A stretch of 64,000 nt of DNA from Candidatus Poribacteria bacterium (GCA_028820635.1 JAPPIG010000109.1:149711-213710), one strand, 5' to 3'; shown: positions 17,760-26,332, counted from the first letter of the stretch. Numbers and translations: made by a program. The notes: generated by a model not told the origin, from the sequence alone.

Positions 17760-18185
17760 TAATTCTCTCCTTATTTAGGACAATACATGAAAGTATCTCC
17801 TAAACGCTTTGAATAGAGACACAATCAGTATCGTTTCTGTTATTAAGAACATAATACTACATTTTAGATTTATTGTCCAAAAAAAGAAGATTAGGGTGTA
17901 TAAAGTAATTGTCACCGTTTTTGTCTGAATCGCGGATTACGCGGAGAACACGGAAGACGCGGAAGGGGGTTTCGGGAATTTCAAGGTGTTTTCACAACCA
18001 TCAGGTACTCTGAAAACTAAGGACAGAGGAAATTGCTGATTTCACGCCTCTATTGACGAAAACTTTATGCACCAGAATCATATATTGACAAAAACTTTAC
18101 ACACCTTTATTCGCTTTTATGTTACCATTTTTCCTAAAATCCTATATAATATCCAACAAATTGCAACCTCCGAAAGGAAAATACA
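17760..18185. other. Non-coding interval upstream of the ThuA-like gene
   Basis: This 426-base interval has no coding frame. Near 17935-17970 it holds a repetitive GCGGATTACGCGGAGAACACGGAAGACGCGGAAG run. At 18053-18073 and 18085-18105 it carries two direct copies of a TTGACRAAAACTTTAYRCACC motif, followed by a TTACCA/TATAAT promoter (18122-18150). Confidence 0.55.
18122..18150 (+). promoter_or_regulatory. Promoter of the ThuA-like gene
   Basis: TTACCA, a 17-base spacer and a perfect TATAAT lie about 35 bases before the ATG. The two direct repeats just upstream could be regulator-binding sites. Confidence 0.45.
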
Positions 18186-18851
18186 ATGAACATACTCATG
18201 TTACGCCATTCTGCTGGCTTTGAACATAGTTATTTACCGAATGCCGAAGTAGCATTGAAAGAAATCGGTGCAGCAAACGGATGGAGAGTTAACACAACCC
18301 ATCGCTGTGACAGAATCACCGAAGATAATTTAGCAAAACAAGACATTGTTGCATTCGCGACAACAGGGAATTTGCCGTTTGACGATTCACAGAAAGAAGC
18401 ACTGCTCAACTTTATCCGCAACGGCAAAGGCTTCTTCGGAATCCACAACGCTACTGACACCTTTTACGATTGGCCAGAATATGGCGAAATGCTTGGCGGC
18501 TATTTCAACGGACATCCGTGGCACGAAGAGGTCAACGTCATCGTTGAAGATACAGAGCATCCTGCTACACGTATGCTCGGTGAAAGTTTTAAAGTTGTTG
18601 ATGAAATCTACACATTCAAAAGTTGGTCACGTGAAAAAACACATGTCCTAATGCGTTTAGATAATGATTCTATTGATGTTTCGCGTGGTAACCGAGACGA
18701 TAACGATTACGCGCTCGGTTGGTGTCATACCTATGGTGAAGGACGTGTCATGTACACTGCACTCGGACACCCTGACGTTCTTTGGAGTCAATCGTGGTTC
18801 CACGAACACATTGCCGGATGTATCAAATGGGCAGGTGGTTTGGAAGATTAG
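18186..18851 (+). CDS. ThuA-like domain protein
   Basis: A 221-residue protein of the ThuA/trehalose-utilisation family, which has a class I amidotransferase-like fold. Recognisable segments are MNILMLRHSAGFEHSY, FFGIHNATDTFYDWPEYGEMLGGYFNGHPWHEEV, IYTFKSW and the C-terminal ALGWCHTYGEGRVMYTALGHPD. Family members usually lie beside sugar oxidoreductases and are thought to act on keto-sugars, but the reaction is not established. AAAGGA precedes the ATG. The neighbouring minus-strand oxidoreductase fits a sugar-metabolism context. Confidence 0.88.
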   Translation: MNILMLRHSAGFEHSYLPNAEVALKEIGAANGWRVNTTHRCDRITEDNLAKQDIVAFATTGNLPFDDSQKEALLNFIRNGKGFFGIHNATDTFYDWPEYGEMLGGYFNGHPWHEEVNVIVEDTEHPATRMLGESFKVVDEIYTFKSWSREKTHVLMRLDNDSIDVSRGNRDDNDYALGWCHTYGEGRVMYTALGHPDVLWSQSWFHEHIAGCIKWAGGLED

Positions 18852-18855
18852 GCTA

Positions 18856-18948
18856 AGTTCCCAGTTATCGGTTATCGGCTATCAGTTAAGACATGTTATC
18901 TGTCATGATTTTCTTGCACTGAAAACCGAAAACTGATAACTGAAAACC
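18856..18948. repeat. Inverted repeat between convergent genes
   Basis: CAGTTATCGGTTATCGGCTATCAGTTA and the oppositely oriented ACCGAAAACTGATAACTGAAAA form an imperfect palindrome between the ThuA-like gene and the converging oxidoreductase gene. Related GACAACTGACAACCGATAGCC sequence occurs at 40981-41005. It is likely a dispersed palindrome that may also serve as a terminator. Confidence 0.5.
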
Positions 18949-18950
18949 CT

Positions 18951-19946
18951 TTAAATAACCCCCGTTGCTCTCAAAAGTGTCTCTTGCACTAACAATTCAT
19001 GTGATACGGGTCTATCAGGCGGTTGCGTGCCTGCAATAGTCGCCAAAAACGCATCTAACTCCAATTCATATAAGCGTTGACGGCTTTCACCATCTATCTT
19101 AACAATCTGTTCACCTTGTGAATACCCTTCCTTTGCACTTTGTAAACACAGCCGAATCGTATGTCCAGGTTCAAAAGGTTCAACGATGATAGCACTCCCC
19201 TCCGTGCCGTAAACTTCAAACCGCCGCGCCATTGGACGCGGTTCCAAAGCAGAAATCGTGATAAACGCCATGCCTTGTTCATATTCATAAACAGTAAGCG
19301 TATTATCTTTGAAAGGTTCCGTCGAACCGCCATCGTTACGTAGAAAACTGGTGACCTTCTCAGGTCTTCCTAACATCCAAACGATTTGATCCAGCACATG
19401 TCCACCTAAATCAAAGAAGATACCACCGATATGTTGACTAATTCGTTTACGTGATTCCTCAGATATATTGGTCGACATGTGGGCACGCACGGAAAACACA
19501 TTTCCCAAAAAACCGGATCTTGCCCACTCTGTCACCAGCTTAAAACTGGAATGATACCGCAGCATATATCCTAACTGAACCAATAGCGATTTTTCTTGGG
19601 CGGTATTAATTACGCGTTGCCACTGTTCCCAGTTTTCACCTGCAGGTTTATCGTACCACACGTGTTTACCAGCATTCACAATTTCTTCTGTCTGATCTAA
19701 ACTTTCAGCGTTGTTCCCTTCAGAGGCAACAGCAACAATCGATTCATCTTCAAGCATCTCCGCTGCATCTGCAAACCAGTGGATGTCGTCAGACCAACTG
19801 TCGCTTGCCTGAAGTTGTGATCGTAGTTCTTTATCAGGTTCAAATACACCCGCCACCTCAACATCGGGATTAACAAGCATTGCTTGCATTTTCCCGCGTG
19901 CGTGTCCGTGTTTAGTGCCATATTGTGCCATTCGTATTTTTGCCAT
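18951..19946 (-). CDS. Gfo/Idh/MocA-family NAD(P)-dependent oxidoreductase
   Basis: A 331-residue predicted sugar or cyclitol dehydrogenase. The N-terminal Rossmann domain starts MAKIRMAQYGTKHGHARGKMQAM, a variant of the usual glycine-rich loop. The family lysine is in YDKPAGENWEQW (the EKP motif here is DKP), and GGIFFDLGGHVLDQIVWMLGRP is the catalytic-domain histidine helix. The ORF track begins at GTG 19958, but GGAGGAG lies five bases before ATG 19946, so I use that. A TTGACA-16-TACAAT promoter lies upstream. The substrate is unknown; the convergent ThuA gene suggests sugar metabolism. Confidence 0.9.
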   Translation of the reverse strand: MAKIRMAQYGTKHGHARGKMQAMLVNPDVEVAGVFEPDKELRSQLQASDSWSDDIHWFADAAEMLEDESIVAVASEGNNAESLDQTEEIVNAGKHVWYDKPAGENWEQWQRVINTAQEKSLLVQLGYMLRYHSSFKLVTEWARSGFLGNVFSVRAHMSTNISEESRKRISQHIGGIFFDLGGHVLDQIVWMLGRPEKVTSFLRNDGGSTEPFKDNTLTVYEYEQGMAFITISALEPRPMARRFEVYGTEGSAIIVEPFEPGHTIRLCLQSAKEGYSQGEQIVKIDGESRQRLYELELDAFLATIAGTQPPDRPVSHELLVQETLLRATGVI

Positions 19947-19978
19947 ATTCTCCTCCACAATTCATAATCGTTGTTTTT

Positions 19979-20006
19979 ATTGTATATACCTCTTGTTGAA
20001 TGTCAA
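19979..20006 (-). promoter_or_regulatory. Promoter of the 18951-19946 oxidoreductase
   Basis: On the minus strand a perfect TTGACA is followed by a 16-base spacer and TACAAT, about 25 bases before the expected leader of the oxidoreductase gene. It lies back to back with the argJ promoter. Confidence 0.65.
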
Positions 20007-20037
20007 GAAAAATATAGGTATGGAAATCATTTTCCAT

Positions 20038-20066
20038 TTGACAATTCGGTAATTCTATATTAGAAT
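20038..20066 (+). promoter_or_regulatory. Promoter of argJ
   Basis: TTGACA, a 17-base spacer and TAGAAT are placed about 30 bases before the argJ ATG. No ARG-box palindrome is obvious around it. Confidence 0.6.
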
Positions 20067-20096
20067 TCCTGCTACACTATCCGTAAGGAGCAATTC

Positions 20097-21302
20097 ATGA
20101 AACAGATAGATGGCGGGATTACTGCTGTCTCAGGTGTTCAAGCTGCCGGTATCCACGCTGGCATCAAGAAAGCGGAATTGAAAGATTTAGCACTCATCGT
20201 TACCGATGCACCTGCGGCGGCTGCGGGTGTTTTTACCAAAAACAGTGTAACCGCTGCACCTGTACTGGTCTGTCGTCAACACCTTAGCGATTCAGTAGCA
20301 CAAGCAATTATAATCAATAGCGGTAATGCTAATGCTTGCACGGGCGAACTCGGCATGTCAAACGCACAAAGGATGGCATCTACAACAGCAGAACAACTCG
20401 GCATAGATGAAAATCTTGTCCTCGTTTCCTCTACGGGTGTCATCGGACAACAATTGCCGATGAATAAAATTGAAAACGGGATTCAACTCGCTGCTAACGC
20501 TCTCAGCACCGAAGGCGGTGCCAAGGCTGCAGAAGCCATTATGACGACCGATACACATCCCAAGTCTATTGCTGTTGAAATAGAAATTGATGGTAAACCT
20601 GTGAGAATCGGTGGGATTGCCAAAGGCTCTGGCATGATTGCACCAAATATGGCGACTATGCTCTCCTATCTAACAACAGATGTTAACATCAATAGTGAAA
20701 CGCTCCAGTCCGCCTTAAACCGTGTAGTAAATGACACCTACAACCTTCTAACCGTTGACACTGACCGCAGCACAAATGACACTGTGATTATTCTTGCCAC
20801 AGCCAACGCGGAAAATACCGAAATAGCCGAAGCGAAAGGGACACATTATGAGGCATTTTGTGAAGGATTGCAATTCGTCTGCACCGAATTGGTAAAGATG
20901 CTGGCACGCGATGGTGAAGGTGCTACTAAACTTGTTGAAGTTATCGTCAAACATGCGAAAAACCGTAGCGATGCGGAAAAAGCAGCACGTGCAGTTGCAG
21001 AATCGCCCCTCGTCAAAACTGCCGTTTTTGCTAACGATGCTAACTGGGGACGAATTATGATGGCAATCGGCAAATCTGGTGCCGAATTTGATGCATATCA
21101 GGTGGATGTACTACTTGCAGATTACCCGCTTGTGAAAAACGGTATGGATGCTGGCTATGACGAGGAAAAAGCCACCCAATTGTTTGATAACGATCCGGTT
21201 CGGATTACAATTGACCTGCGCGCTGGTGATGCTGAGATAACCATGTGGACATGTGATTATTCTTACGATTATATCCGAATCAATGCTGACTACCGTACCT
21301 AA
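20097..21302 (+). CDS. argJ: Glutamate N-acetyltransferase / amino-acid N-acetyltransferase (ArgJ)
   Basis: ArgJ recycles the acetyl group from N-acetylornithine to glutamate and, in its bifunctional form, also uses acetyl-CoA, in arginine biosynthesis. The precursor cleaves itself at a conserved threonine, here Thr187 in KGSGMIAPNMATMLSYLTTD. Other family signatures are GVFTKNSVTAAPV, INSGNANACTGELG and the C-terminal AVFANDANWGRIMMAIGKSG. The length (401) is normal and the ending DYSYDYIRINADYRT is typical. AAGGAG precedes the ATG. No other arginine gene lies in the window, so it is an isolated member of the pathway here. Confidence 0.96.
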   Translation: MKQIDGGITAVSGVQAAGIHAGIKKAELKDLALIVTDAPAAAAGVFTKNSVTAAPVLVCRQHLSDSVAQAIIINSGNANACTGELGMSNAQRMASTTAEQLGIDENLVLVSSTGVIGQQLPMNKIENGIQLAANALSTEGGAKAAEAIMTTDTHPKSIAVEIEIDGKPVRIGGIAKGSGMIAPNMATMLSYLTTDVNINSETLQSALNRVVNDTYNLLTVDTDRSTNDTVIILATANAENTEIAEAKGTHYEAFCEGLQFVCTELVKMLARDGEGATKLVEVIVKHAKNRSDAEKAARAVAESPLVKTAVFANDANWGRIMMAIGKSGAEFDAYQVDVLLADYPLVKNGMDAGYDEEKATQLFDNDPVRITIDLRAGDAEITMWTCDYSYDYIRINADYRT

Positions 21303-21343
21303 CTCACTTTCAACAAGTCAAGATTCTTAAAAAAGTCTCTTCT

Positions 21344-21417
21344 TGTAGGAGCGACCTCCTGGTCGCGACCGTGCTAAAATATTGAAAAAAACAAGAAAAC
21401 TGCATGGCTCTGGGAAT
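21344..21417. repeat. Dispersed palindromic repeat, copy B
   Basis: TGTAGGAGCGACCTCCTGGTCGCGACC followed by TAAAATATTGAAAAAAACAAGAAAACTGCATGG is nearly identical to 13333-13410, including the AT-rich tail. It lies between argJ and the tRNA promoter. Confidence 0.65.
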
Positions 21418-21431
21418 CTAAGGAAATTAAT

Positions 21432-21460
21432 TTGACATTTATATGATAATATGTTACAAT
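21432..21460 (+). promoter_or_regulatory. Promoter of the tRNA cluster
   Basis: A perfect TTGACA, a 17-base spacer and TACAAT end 53 bases before the first tRNA. All three tRNAs are close together on this strand and could be one transcript. Confidence 0.7.
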
Positions 21461-21513
21461 AAATTCGCTTTAAGGTATGTGTCATTTCTTTATCACTAAT
21501 CTTAAAAGATTGT

Positions 21514-21585
21514 GCGGGAGTAGCTCAGCGGTAGAGCTCCACCTTGCCAAGGTGGAGGTCGCGGGTTCAAATCCCGTCTCCCGCT
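21514..21585 (+). tRNA. tRNA-Gly (GCC anticodon)
   Basis: The acceptor stem GCGGGAG/CTCCCGC, the D arm GCTC..GAGC, the anticodon arm CCACC-TTGCCAA-GGTGG (GCC) and the T arm GCGGG-TTCAAAT-CCCGT all fold. The CCA end is not encoded. Confidence 0.97.
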
Positions 21586-21633
21586 TCTATACCAAATATT
21601 TTTGGTAGGTGCGCTTTGTAAGCGCGCACATTC

Positions 21634-21705
21634 GGTGGCGTAGCCAAGTGGTAAGGCACGAGTCTGCAAAACTCCTATTCGTCGGTTCGATTCCGACCGC
21701 CACCT
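21634..21705 (+). tRNA. tRNA-Cys (GCA anticodon)
   Basis: The acceptor stem GGTGGCG/CGCCACC is complete. The anticodon loop CTGCAAA gives GCA for cysteine, the T arm has GGTTCGATTCC, and U73 is the cysteine discriminator. The CCA end is not encoded. Confidence 0.96.
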
Positions 21706-21719
21706 CCATTCCTAAATAC

Positions 21720-21793
21720 GGGCGGTTAGCTCAGGTGGCTAGAGCGTTTGCTTGACATGCAAGAGGTCACAGGTTCAAGTCCTGTACCGCCCA
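21720..21793 (+). tRNA. tRNA-Val (GAC anticodon)
   Basis: The acceptor stem GGGCGGT/ACCGCCC is complete. The anticodon loop TTGACAT gives GAC for valine, and the T arm is CAGG-TTCAAGT-CCTG with discriminator A. The CCA end is not encoded. Confidence 0.96.
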
Positions 21794-21869
21794 TCCTTCC
21801 TAAGATTGAGATTGAATAGTGGTGTTCTAAACTTGTTAACTAAAACAACGAATATTGGAGACCCTGTTT

Positions 21870-23552
21870 ATGAAAGCCAATCAGATTATCACAACAATCT
21901 TTTTGATTAGTGTTTTTGTTTTACCAAAAACCTTTGCAGCGGATGCACCACATACTATTCTTGAAGGGCATACCGATGCGGTATATAGTGTTGCATTTAA
22001 CTCTGATGGTGACATGCTTGCAAGTAAGAGCAAAGAGGGAACCATTAAGATATGGAATCCTATCACAAGACAACCCTTAAGTACTATAAATACAAATACG
22101 GGTGGAGACATCGTATTTAGTCCTGATGGGCGTCTGCTCGCAAGTGGTGACGAAAAAGGCAAAGTTGTTAATTTGTGGAATCCGAATACTGGTGAAGTAA
22201 TAAAGACTATTAAGGAACACAAGGGAGAAGTCAGCAGCCTTGCATTTAGTCCTCATGGAACTGTACTCGCCATCGGAACTCGTGATAACAAAATCTATCT
22301 ATGGAACTACGACACAGACGAACTTTTGCGAATTTTGGGAACACAAAAACCGAGCAGTCTTTCTTTCAATACTGATGGAAGTAGCCTTGCTAATAGGGTT
22401 ACCGGAGATAGGCAAGTCAAAGTGTGGAATACCAATACAGGAGAATCCCTATACACGTTTGAACCGAAGGTGGAACTTGTCTTTGATATTGCGTTCAGTC
22501 CTGAAGGACACATGCTGGCGAGTGCTGGCTGGGGTGGAATAGACCTATGGGATGCCAACACAGGCGAACTATTACGATCTTTTCCCAGACAAAGTGGCAG
22601 GTTTATAATATGTGTTGCATTTAGTCCAGATGGACGCGTGCTTGCAGGTGGAAGGGATGATAAAAAAATAGACTTGTGGGATGTAGATAATGCTCTATTC
22701 TTGGAAACACTTACCGGACATACAGGAGATAGTAGAGATGGTGACACGGCGTATGTCTATGATGTTATGTTTAGTCCTGATGGACACATCTTAGCAAGTG
22801 CTGGTGGTGATAAAACTGTACGTCTCTGGGAAATTACGCCACAAGAAGAGGTAGAACCACCACAACCGCCAGATTTTTTAACAAATGAGAATCTGAAAAC
22901 GTGGACTGAGGATTTCAACGCAGGGCATCTCAATTCGTGGAAAAAACGTGAACTTCAACGCGAAAGGGTTACTTGGCAAGCACAAAATGATCGCTTGCAT
23001 GTACGAACTAAACCTTTTTGTAATGGGCAATTGAACGTCGGCAATCGCCTGGAAGAACAAACCAATTACACGCTTAGATTCACAGCTTTACCTATTAATG
23101 TTGATCAGGTCCGTGTCAAACTTAGTGTTGTATCTACACACAATGCCAACGTCGGCATTTTCATTGGCAAGGACCCTCAGGATGAATTAAGCCACCCTTT
23201 TGAATATGCTTATCAATTTGCTGACCATACACTTGGTAGTCCTGAAAAAGGACCTCGGACATCAGCACCACGTATTGCATTGAACAACTTAGACGAGATA
23301 GATGTAGTATTTGATCGTGGACATTTTTATCTTTATTCTAATGATGAATACATAGTTGATTTCAAAGTTGATACTTTAGAAACAATCGATCTTCTTGGAA
23401 TAGCTGTTTTCCCGAAGGTATGTAGACAAGTTGCCGATGTCGTCGTGGATGATTTCATCATTTCGGGGACATCAATTCCTGATGCAGTCAGTCTAAATGT
23501 GCATGCTAAAGGTAAAGTTACTGTTTTATGGGGTAAGTTGAAACAGAACTAA
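21870..23552 (+). CDS. Secreted WD40-repeat protein with C-terminal jelly-roll-like domain and WGxLK tail
   Basis: A signal peptide (MKANQIITTIFLISVFVLPKTFA) is followed by about seven WD40 blades (residues 30-320), each with FSPDG-LA or similar and a Trp-Asp or related ending. A C-terminal domain (about 340-540) starts WTEDFNAGHLNSW and resembles the two proteins encoded next. The extreme C-terminus NVHAKGKVTVLWGKLKQN carries a tail shared with those neighbours. The track start at TTG 21855 is replaced by ATG 21870, which has GGAG nine bases upstream. The protein is probably exported. It could be a propeller binding module fused to a carbohydrate-binding-like domain, but the ligand is unknown. 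Confidence 0.85.
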   Translation: MKANQIITTIFLISVFVLPKTFAADAPHTILEGHTDAVYSVAFNSDGDMLASKSKEGTIKIWNPITRQPLSTINTNTGGDIVFSPDGRLLASGDEKGKVVNLWNPNTGEVIKTIKEHKGEVSSLAFSPHGTVLAIGTRDNKIYLWNYDTDELLRILGTQKPSSLSFNTDGSSLANRVTGDRQVKVWNTNTGESLYTFEPKVELVFDIAFSPEGHMLASAGWGGIDLWDANTGELLRSFPRQSGRFIICVAFSPDGRVLAGGRDDKKIDLWDVDNALFLETLTGHTGDSRDGDTAYVYDVMFSPDGHILASAGGDKTVRLWEITPQEEVEPPQPPDFLTNENLKTWTEDFNAGHLNSWKKRELQRERVTWQAQNDRLHVRTKPFCNGQLNVGNRLEEQTNYTLRFTALPINVDQVRVKLSVVSTHNANVGIFIGKDPQDELSHPFEYAYQFADHTLGSPEKGPRTSAPRIALNNLDEIDVVFDRGHFYLYSNDEYIVDFKVDTLETIDLLGIAVFPKVCRQVADVVVDDFIISGTSIPDAVSLNVHAKGKVTVLWGKLKQN

Positions 23553-23607
23553 ACACACCAATTCCTGCAGGCTGATGTGATCGCTTTTCTAAAAAAGGAG
23601 GCATCGA

Positions 23608-24324
23608 ATGAACCGAATCTTTTCTTTATGTCTAATTCTTTGTGTCCTGTTATTTGCTACCACCGTTGTGTTCGCCAAAACATGGGTAGAGGATTTCAAC
23701 ACTGCCTCTTTTGATTCTTGGACGAAGCATGATCCTGAAAACAGAAGCACATGGCAGCCAAAAGATGGTCGCTTGGATGTATGGGCACAACCACCACCTC
23801 CACCCGGACTACCTGACAGATATGTGCTGGAATTCACGGGGTTTCGGTTTGATGTTGAAAAACTTAGTGTCAAAGTCAGGATTCTTGAGGCTCGCAATAC
23901 AGGTGTGGGAATTCTTATCGGACAATACGATGGGCAGGGAAGTATAACCCTCCGAACTATTGCATTTCTCCACAGATCTGTATTCTCAGTAATTTGGAAA
24001 CCCAAGGGTTTTGAATTAATCCGAGAAGCAAAAAACGAAAATCCTACACCCGCTCCTCTTGAAGCTATGGAAATTTCATTCAATAAGGGAGATTTTGAGG
24101 TTTTGACAAAGGGAAAATTCATCGTTAAATACCATGTGCCACAACTCCCAACAATTAATTGTATCGGGTTAGTTTCTATAGTTGGTCGAGGAAGAGGCGT
24201 AGTTGCACATTCTGTGTTAGACAACTTTGTAATTTCTGGTCCCAATGTCCCAGCGCACGGCACCCTAAATGTGCGTCCTAAAGGCAAGGCTACGGTCTTA
24301 TGGGGAGAGTTGAAACAGCACTAA
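23608..24324 (+). CDS. Secreted paralogue of the jelly-roll-like domain, WGxLK tail
   Basis: A 238-residue protein with signal peptide MNRIFSLCLILCVLLFATTVVFA and a mature start TWVEDFNTASFDSWTKHDPE. This matches the C-terminal third of the preceding WD40 protein (TWTEDFNAGHLNSWKKRELQ). It ends NVRPKGKATVLWGELKQH. It may be a carbohydrate-binding or LamG-type fold, judged only from the WxxDF...W start and beta-rich pattern. AAGGAGGCATCGA precedes the ATG. It lies in a tandem same-strand array of three full genes and one stub, which points to local duplication. Confidence 0.75.
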   Translation: MNRIFSLCLILCVLLFATTVVFAKTWVEDFNTASFDSWTKHDPENRSTWQPKDGRLDVWAQPPPPPGLPDRYVLEFTGFRFDVEKLSVKVRILEARNTGVGILIGQYDGQGSITLRTIAFLHRSVFSVIWKPKGFELIREAKNENPTPAPLEAMEISFNKGDFEVLTKGKFIVKYHVPQLPTINCIGLVSIVGRGRGVVAHSVLDNFVISGPNVPAHGTLNVRPKGKATVLWGELKQH

Positions 24325-24384
24325 AGCCATCAAGAATAAGACTACAATGTCCAAATAATGCTGTCATAATTGAAAGAGTATCTG

Positions 24385-25173
24385 ATGGACCGATTTCACA
24401 CACTATTTCTGATTCTTTGTACGTTACTTTTTATTCAAGGACAAATGATGCTTGCCGAGACTTGGATAGAAAATTTTAGTAATAACCTTGATTCATGGAA
24501 AGAATATGATGACCATTTTGATGGAGGCATTTGGGCACCCAAAAAAGTAATCTGGCAAACAAAAAATGGGAAATTAGATGCCTGGATAGATCCCCCTCCC
24601 ACTCCCGGAATCTTTGAAGAATTTCCGATCGAATTTGTTGGTTTTCCAATTATGGCTAAAGAACTCAATGTCAAAGTTAAGATTCTTCAAACAAATCTTG
24701 ACAGAATTGGAATTGACAGAATTGGAATTCTAATAGGACAGCATGATGAAAGAGGTGGTGTAATAGGCGATACGTTTCATTTTCTTAACGGTTCTTTTAT
24801 ACCTTTAAATAGAACTCCCTTTAGAAATGGTGTAATACAAACACCACCACTACATACATTTGAAATAACGGAAATCGCCCATCAAGTTAATTCAGATCAT
24901 TTTCCTCTTGAAGAAATGGAAATTTCATTTAACAATGGACACTTTAAGTTTTTGTCCAAAGGTGATCTATTAACTGAATTCAAGTGTCCACAAATGACAA
25001 CAATTGATTGTCTCGGGATAATTGCGTATGTAGAACGGGGATTAGGGCACATAGGAACATTTGTATTAGATGACTATGTAATTACAGGTCCTAATGTCCC
25101 AGCACAAGGCTTAACGAACGTCCGCCCTAATGGTAAGGCTGCGGTTTTGTGGGGAGAGTTGAAGCATCAGTAG
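24385..25173 (+). CDS. Secreted paralogue of the jelly-roll-like domain, third tandem copy
   Basis: A 262-residue paralogue of the preceding gene. The signal peptide MDRFHTLFLILCTLLFIQG is followed by ETWIENFSNNLDSWKEYD and the same beta-rich pattern, with a shared block LEEMEISFNNGHFKFLSKG (copy 2 has LEAMEISFNKGDFEVLTKG). It ends NVRPNGKAAVLWGELKHQ. A direct repeat, AATTGGAATTGACAGAATTGGAATT, at about 24707-24730 expands the chain slightly. The track start at TTG 24370 is replaced by the ATG at 24385. Function is unknown; it is secreted, with no catalytic motif visible. Confidence 0.72.
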   Translation: MDRFHTLFLILCTLLFIQGQMMLAETWIENFSNNLDSWKEYDDHFDGGIWAPKKVIWQTKNGKLDAWIDPPPTPGIFEEFPIEFVGFPIMAKELNVKVKILQTNLDRIGIDRIGILIGQHDERGGVIGDTFHFLNGSFIPLNRTPFRNGVIQTPPLHTFEITEIAHQVNSDHFPLEEMEISFNNGHFKFLSKGDLLTEFKCPQMTTIDCLGIIAYVERGLGHIGTFVLDDYVITGPNVPAQGLTNVRPNGKAAVLWGELKHQ

Positions 25174-25241
25174 AGCCATCAAGCCCGATTTATAACGAAG
25201 TTCGGTGTAGTATATATCAGAATTGAGATAGGATGTATCAG

Positions 25242-25304
25242 ATGAACCGGCATTACGCACTATTTTTGATTTTCTCTGCACTTGTGCAGCAACATACCTT
25301 ATAA
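25242..25304 (+). pseudogene. Truncated fourth copy of the tandem secreted family
   Basis: MNRHYALFLIFSALVQQHTL followed by a stop is a clear relative of the signal peptides of the two preceding genes (MNRIFSLCLILCVLLF and MDRFHTLFLILCTLLF). Only the leader survives. Its end overlaps the 3' end of the converging PfkB kinase gene, so the rest of the copy was probably deleted at this junction. Confidence 0.6.
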
Positions 25305-26261
25305 CTGTCTTAACAGAAACTGTTCAACGTCCGAATGCGTTGGTAGGGCGGGAATTACACCAACTTTCTGTGTTGCTAATGCCCCTGCAACATTTGCATA
25401 TCGCATGATAGCATCAAGTTGATCTTTTTCAAGCGACACAAGGTCCTTATGCTGCATGAGTTGAGTAAGCATAGCAGCAACAAACGCGTCGCCTGCGCCA
25501 AGCGTATCTATTACTTCAACGGCAAAGCCATCAACATAACCATTGACGTTACCGTTTGTATAATAGCACCCGCGTTCCCCTAATGTGACAACGAGTAACT
25601 TCACACCGAGTCTAAGAATCTGTTCAATACCACTCTCTAATTCAACATCTCCTGTAACAAATCCCCATTCCTCTTCAGAAATTTTGACGACATCGGCATA
25701 AGGCATCACTTCCCATATCCAATGCTTAGCGTCGTCAGCATTGTCCCATAACATCAACCGCAGATTGGGATCATAAGAGATGAATGCGCCTGCGGATTTT
25801 GCAGATTGGATCGCTTTGAGCGTTGCCTCACGGGTCGGTGAATGGCTGAGACTAACAGAACCGTAATGAAACAATTCTGCCGATTGGATATAATCAATGT
25901 CAATCTCATCAGGTGAAAGTTGGATGTCAGCACCGGGATGTCTATAGAAGGTAATGTCTTTCATGCCATCTGAGCGCGTGGCGACGAAGGCTAATGTAGT
26001 ACGAGACGCTTCTCCTGCGATGAGATAAGTTGTATCAACGTTGTTCTGTTGAAGCGTTTCAGTTAGGAAATCACCAAACGGATCTGCACCAACTTTGCCG
26101 ATGAACCCGGAATCCATACCGAGTTTAGCTAACCCGACAGCGACGTTAGCGGGGGCACCGCCAGGTGCCTTAACAAATCCCGGTGTTTCGGCAAGAGTTA
26201 CATCAGGTGTTGTGGATACGAAATCGATGAGAAGTTCACCGATACATAACGCTTTTGGCAT
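25299..26261 (-). CDS. PfkB-family carbohydrate kinase (fructokinase-like)
   Basis: A cytosolic sugar kinase of the ribokinase/PfkB group that transfers phosphate from ATP, probably to fructose or a related sugar. The N-terminal signature PGGAPANVAVGLAKLG and the C-terminal DTLGAGDAFVAAML, with the catalytic Asp and anion hole, are both intact. LFHYGSVSLSHSPT and ISYDPNLRLMLW are typical of fructokinases. The length of 320 is normal. AGGAA lies nine bases before the ATG. It is next to oxidoreductase and epimerase genes on the same strand, consistent with sugar catabolism. The exact sugar is not determinable. Confidence 0.9.
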   Translation of the reverse strand: MPKALCIGELLIDFVSTTPDVTLAETPGFVKAPGGAPANVAVGLAKLGMDSGFIGKVGADPFGDFLTETLQQNNVDTTYLIAGEASRTTLAFVATRSDGMKDITFYRHPGADIQLSPDEIDIDYIQSAELFHYGSVSLSHSPTREATLKAIQSAKSAGAFISYDPNLRLMLWDNADDAKHWIWEVMPYADVVKISEEEWGFVTGDVELESGIEQILRLGVKLLVVTLGERGCYYTNGNVNGYVDGFAVEVIDTLGAGDAFVAAMLTQLMQHKDLVSLEKDQLDAIMRYANVAGALATQKVGVIPALPTHSDVEQFLLRQL

Positions 26262-26332
26262 GGGTTGACGTTCCTAAGTATTTAAGGTGTGCATAAATAA
26301 TTCAATGTCATAATATGTGCTTAAAGGTAGTA

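Noticed and set aside
17442-17762. 106-residue plus-strand ORF across the thioredoxin region
   Set aside because: It is antisense to the N-terminal half of the candidate selenoprotein gene, whose strand has a ribosome-binding site and family motifs.
21514-21793. A selenocysteine tRNA in the tRNA cluster
   Set aside because: The three tRNAs have anticodons GCC, GCA and GAC and normal short variable loops. None has the UCA anticodon or the long extra arm of tRNA-Sec.
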